A stretch of DNA of 9,573 nt from DASXIW01 sp036497785 (lineage in GTDB: Bacteria; Pseudomonadota; Alphaproteobacteria; Acetobacterales; Acetobacteraceae). The first letter of the stretch is position 1. The number at the start of each line of letters is the position of its first letter. Under the pieces are notes generated by a model. The model did no database searches. It saw nothing but the letters and a program-made list of their open reading frames with translations, and was not told the DNA's origin. The position numbers and the translations under genes were made by a program. Below, one piece after another: positions 7,335-9,573 of this stretch. Location of the stretch: the NCBI GenBank assembly GCA_036497785.1, contig DASXIW010000192.1, positions 1 to 9,573 of the forward strand. The letters run 5' to 3'.

Positions 7335-7386
7335 CGACTCCGTCGCCGGAGTCGACAAAGCCGCCTCGTCGCCAGAGGTGACAAAG
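7335..7386. repeat. Two tandem hairpin repeats in the modA leader
   Basis: Two units with a 26-base period share GTCGCC-n-GAG-nn-GACAAAG (7342-7360 and 7368-7386, 16 of 19 identical). Unit 1 folds as a 7-bp stem, CGACTCC (7335-7341) with GGAGTCG (7348-7354), and a GTCGCC loop. Unit 2 folds as CCTC (7364-7367) with GAGG (7375-7378), extended by a G-U and a C-G pair on the plus strand, around GTCGCCA. Stem sequences differ but pairing is kept, while loop and tail are conserved. The pair lies 53-104 bases upstream of modA, between the ModE-like site and the start codon. A regulatory RNA element, a protein-binding repeat or a chance duplication are all possible. Confidence 0.45.
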
Positions 7387-7417
7387 GCTCTGCTCGCCAT
7401 CACATTCCGCGCGGCGT

Positions 7418-7439
7418 GCTATATAGGGAGACATATAGC
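7418..7439. promoter_or_regulatory. ModE-box-like operator between modA and the FecB-type gene
   Basis: Arms GCTATAT (7418-7424) and ATATAGC (7433-7439) are perfect reverse complements around an 8-base spacer. This matches the form of ModE operators (CGNTATAT arms, spacer of about this size), which repress Mo transport genes when molybdate is plentiful. The site is 135 bases upstream of modA on one side and 122 bases upstream of the gene at 7562 on the other. It is AT-rich in GC-rich DNA and could overlap a -10 element on either strand. No modE gene is in the window. Confidence 0.66.
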
Positions 7440-7475
7440 GCCTGCGTATCGTTGGGTGAAAGCGCCAAACGGAGG

Positions 7476-7562
7476 ATGGCTTTATCGATCCCAGGCCAAG
7501 CCCAACTTGTCTGGAGCGGCTTGCTCGCCGGTAGTCTCACGAACCCAGCCATAGGACATTGA
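7476..7562 (+). CDS. Possible 28-codon leader ORF overlapping the next start codon
   Basis: ATG 7476 opens a 28-residue frame beginning MALSIPGQAQ. Its TGA at 7560-7562 overlaps the ATG of the following binding-protein gene by one base (TGATG). A GGAGG lies at 7471-7475 but abuts the ATG, which is too close for a normal ribosome binding site, so translation is doubtful. If translated, it could couple or attenuate translation of the operon. No homologue is recognised and no run of regulatory codons is seen. Confidence 0.2.
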   Translation: MALSIPGQAQLVWSGLLAGSLTNPAIGH

Positions 7563-8602
7563 TGATCATCCTCAACCGGCGCCAAGCACTTGGCGCGCTG
7601 ATTGGCCTGTTCTCGGTGGCGGCGGTACCGGCGCTGGCCAGGGACATCACGGATTCATCCGAGCGCCATGTCCAGATTCCGGACAAGATCACGCGCGTGT
7701 TCGCCGCCGGGCCGCCGGCATCGACGTTGCTGTATATGCTGGCGCCACAGATGATGACCGGCTGGGTGCGCGCGCCCCGCGAGGCCGAGAAACCCTTCCT
7801 GCTGCCGGCGGTGCGTGACTTGCCGGAGCTTGGGCGGCTGACCGGGCGGGGGAATACGCTCAACCTGGAAAGGCTGGTGGCGGACAAGCCTGACCTGATC
7901 GTCGATTTCGGGACCATCAACGACACGTATCGCTCGCTCGCCGATCGGGTGCAGGCGCAGACGGGCATTCCCTATCTGCTGATCGATGGGCGTTTTGAGA
8001 ACACGCCGGCCGCGCTGCGGCTACTGGCGGGCGTGTTGGGCGTGCAGCAGCGCGGCGAGGCGCTGGCGCGGGCGGCGGAGGATATTTTCGCGGCGGTTGA
8101 CCAAGTGCTGGCGGCGGTGCCGGAGGCCAAGCGGCCGCGCGTCTATCTGGCGCGTGGCCCCGAGGGCACGGAGACGGGCTCGCGCGGTTCGATCAACACC
8201 GAGATCATCGAGCGCGTCGGCGGCGTGAATGTCGTGCAGGGATTGCGCGAGAAGGGCGGGCTAGTTGATGTTTCGCCCGAACAGGTGATTGCCTGGGCGC
8301 CGGATACGATCATCACCCTCGATCCTCGGTTCCGGGAGAGCGTGCGCGGCAACCCGGCCTGGCAGCCAGTACCGGCGGTTGGGGCGGGGCGGGTGTTTCT
8401 GGCGCCCAGCCTGCCATTCGGGTTCATCGACTTGCCCCCATCGGTGAACAGGCTGATCGGCCTCGTCTGGCTGCTGCACACGCTGTATCCCGGCCAGGCG
8501 GGCGGCGATCTGCGGACGCAGGTGCATGATTTTTACCATCTGTTCTATCAGGTGGATTTGACCGGGGCCGATCTTGATCATCTGCTGGATGGCGCGGGCT
8601 GA
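7562..8602 (+). CDS. FecB/MolA-superfamily periplasmic binding protein, probable Mo/W or metal-chelate importer
   Basis: This 346-residue protein is the substrate-binding component of a type II ABC importer. Residues 1-26 look like a signal peptide (MIILNRRQALGALIGLFSVA, ending ALA). The NRRQAL motif resembles a weak twin-arginine signal, so Tat export is possible. The mature part follows the class III binding-protein plan: DITDSSERHVQIPDKITRVF, LERLVADKPDLIVDFGT, ARGPEGTETGSRGSINTEII, SPEQVIAWAPDTIITLD, GRVFLAPSLPFGFIDLPPSV and NRLIGLVWLLHTLYP. ATG 7562 has AGGA at 7553-7556, five bases upstream; a TTG at 7559 is possible but weaker. A permease follows 12 bases after the stop. Homologues are usually labelled iron transport. 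The ModE-like site and divergent modA favour molybdate, tungstate or a chelate of them. Its C-terminal half differs clearly from the decayed MolA at 3009-4041, so it is not a recent duplicate. Confidence 0.88.
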   Translation: MIILNRRQALGALIGLFSVAAVPALARDITDSSERHVQIPDKITRVFAAGPPASTLLYMLAPQMMTGWVRAPREAEKPFLLPAVRDLPELGRLTGRGNTLNLERLVADKPDLIVDFGTINDTYRSLADRVQAQTGIPYLLIDGRFENTPAALRLLAGVLGVQQRGEALARAAEDIFAAVDQVLAAVPEAKRPRVYLARGPEGTETGSRGSINTEIIERVGGVNVVQGLREKGGLVDVSPEQVIAWAPDTIITLDPRFRESVRGNPAWQPVPAVGAGRVFLAPSLPFGFIDLPPSVNRLIGLVWLLHTLYPGQAGGDLRTQVHDFYHLFYQVDLTGADLDHLLDGAG

Positions 8603-8614
8603 GTTCGGGCGTTG

Positions 8615-9573
8615 ATGCAATCCGGGCGGACCGCGACGGTTTTTCTGCTGTTGGCCGCCCTGCTGGTGCTGGCCGTGTTAATCGCGTCGGGCGTCGGTGC
8701 CTATCCGATCACGCCGCAGGATGTGCTGGCCGCCATTTTCCGTGGGCTCGCCGGCGGGCAGGATTCGGGGCCTGTCGACACGGTTCTGTTTCAGATCCGC
8801 CTGCCGCGTGTGACCGGCGCAGTTCTGGTGGGCACGGCGCTGTCCGCCGCGGGCGCGGCTTATCAGAGCCTGTTTCGCAATCCGCTGGTGTCGCCGGACA
8901 TACTCGGCGTGTCGACCGGGGCCGGGCTTGGCGCGGTGCTCGGCATCCTGCTCGGGCTGCCGGTGGTTGCCATTCAGTTTCTCGGCTTTGGCGGCGGATT
9001 GCTGACGGTGATCATCGTCGGCGCGTTGGCGCGGGCGCTTCGCGGCGGCGGGGATGTGCTGGTTCTCGTACTGGCCGGTATCGTGGTGGGCGCGCTGGCG
9101 GGAGCGGCGATCTCGCTCGTCAAGGTTCTGGCCGATCCTTACGACCAGTTGCCGGCGATCACCTTCTGGCTGCTCGGCAGTCTGGCAGCGGTGAAGCCAG
9201 GCGATGTCGCGGCGACGCTGCCGGTGGTTGTCCTGGGGCTGGCGCCGCTTGTGTTGCTGCGGTGGCGGATCGGCGTGCTGTCGCTGGGCGATGACGAGGC
9301 GCGCGCGCTGGGCGTGGAGGTGGGGCGGCTGAGGGTTGTGGTTATCACGGCGGCGACGCTGATGACCGCGAGCGTGGTCGCCATATCGGGGGTTGTCGGC
9401 TGGGTCGGGCTGATGGTGCCGCATATGGCACGCCTGCTGGTGGGGCCGCGTTTCGACCGGCTGTTGCCGGCTTCCATCCTGCTTGGCGCCGCCTTCATGG
9501 TGGGGGTGGATACGCTGGCGCGAACTGGCGCGCGCATTGAGATTCCGCTTGGCGTGCTGACGGCGATCATCGG
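8615..9573 (+). CDS. FecCD/BtuC-family ABC permease, partial at right edge
   Basis: This is the inner-membrane permease paired with the binding protein at 7562. It is open from ATG 8615 to the window end, 319 codons of an expected 330-350. Family landmarks in order are an N-terminal helix (residues 8-27), QIRLPRVTGAVLVGTALSAA, the conserved YQSLFRNPLVSPDILGVSTG block, a Gly-rich LAGIVVGALAGA helix, FWLLGSLAAVKPGDV, LSLGDDEARALGV and SGVVGWVGLMVPHMARLLVG. The last block holds the cytoplasmic loop that meets the ATPase. The start is the first ATG after the upstream stop; no strong ribosome binding site is present, and coupling across 12 bases is likely. An ATPase gene is expected just beyond the window. 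It is a useful intact reference for mapping the deletions in the decayed permease at 2190-3008. Confidence 0.93.
   Translation, partial: MQSGRTATVFLLLAALLVLAVLIASGVGAYPITPQDVLAAIFRGLAGGQDSGPVDTVLFQIRLPRVTGAVLVGTALSAAGAAYQSLFRNPLVSPDILGVSTGAGLGAVLGILLGLPVVAIQFLGFGGGLLTVIIVGALARALRGGGDVLVLVLAGIVVGALAGAAISLVKVLADPYDQLPAITFWLLGSLAAVKPGDVAATLPVVVLGLAPLVLLRWRIGVLSLGDDEARALGVEVGRLRVVVITAATLMTASVVAISGVVGWVGLMVPHMARLLVGPRFDRLLPASILLGAAFMVGVDTLARTGARIEIPLGVLTAII

Noticed and set aside
7283..7440. Moco riboswitch upstream of modA
   Set aside because: Position and function would fit, but the tandem hairpins do not show a multi-helix fold that I can match to that motif. They are reported only as an unexplained repeat.
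8678..9424. 248-codon minus-strand frame opposite the right-edge permease
   Set aside because: It is a low-complexity Arg/His/Gln-rich shadow of a permease with all family landmarks on the plus strand.

Overview
The window is about 9.6 kb of GC-rich DNA with dense, mostly operonic coding, probably from an alphaproteobacterium. The gene types (a patatin-like protein with a DUF3734-like tail, an Azotobacter-type ModA and FecBCD-family transporters) would suit Rhodospirillales or acetic-acid relatives. That taxonomic placement is inference from composition and gene content only.

From left to right: (i) 1-122, minus strand, the N-terminus of an IS630-type transposase cut by the window edge. (ii) 229-1401, plus strand, an intact patatin-like phospholipase. 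(iii) 1423-4041, minus strand, a decayed molCBA-type operon: ATPase with an in-frame amber stop, permease with deletions and an amber stop, MolA-type binding protein with two single-base frameshifts. (iv) 4138-4684, plus strand and divergent from (iii), a decayed ModA-like binding protein with a frameshift and a large internal deletion. (v) 4712-7282, minus strand, an apparently intact modABC molybdate operon (order of transcription modA, modB, modC). (vi) 7562-9573, plus strand and divergent from modA, an intact FecB/MolA-superfamily binding protein followed by a FecCD-type permease that runs off the right edge.

The theme is oxyanion (molybdate/tungstate) uptake. Two divergent promoter regions, 4042-4137 and 7283-7561, each carry a ModE-box-like dyad with 7-nt arms and an 8-nt spacer. 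Each lies between a FecB/MolA-type binding-protein gene on one side and a ModA-type binding-protein gene on the other. The window thus holds two copies of the same regulatory layout. One is ruined on both sides. The other is intact on both sides and encodes different protein subfamilies. The simplest reading is that an older Mo/W uptake module was functionally replaced by the neighbouring one and is being lost. The intact FecB-type system has no proven substrate; its assignment to Mo/W rests on the shared operator and neighbours.

Other signals are two tandem hairpin repeats in the modA leader, a 28-codon reading frame whose stop overlaps the start of the intact binding-protein gene, and a perfect dyad upstream of the patatin gene. 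No tRNA, rRNA, CRISPR array or convincing rho-independent terminator was seen.
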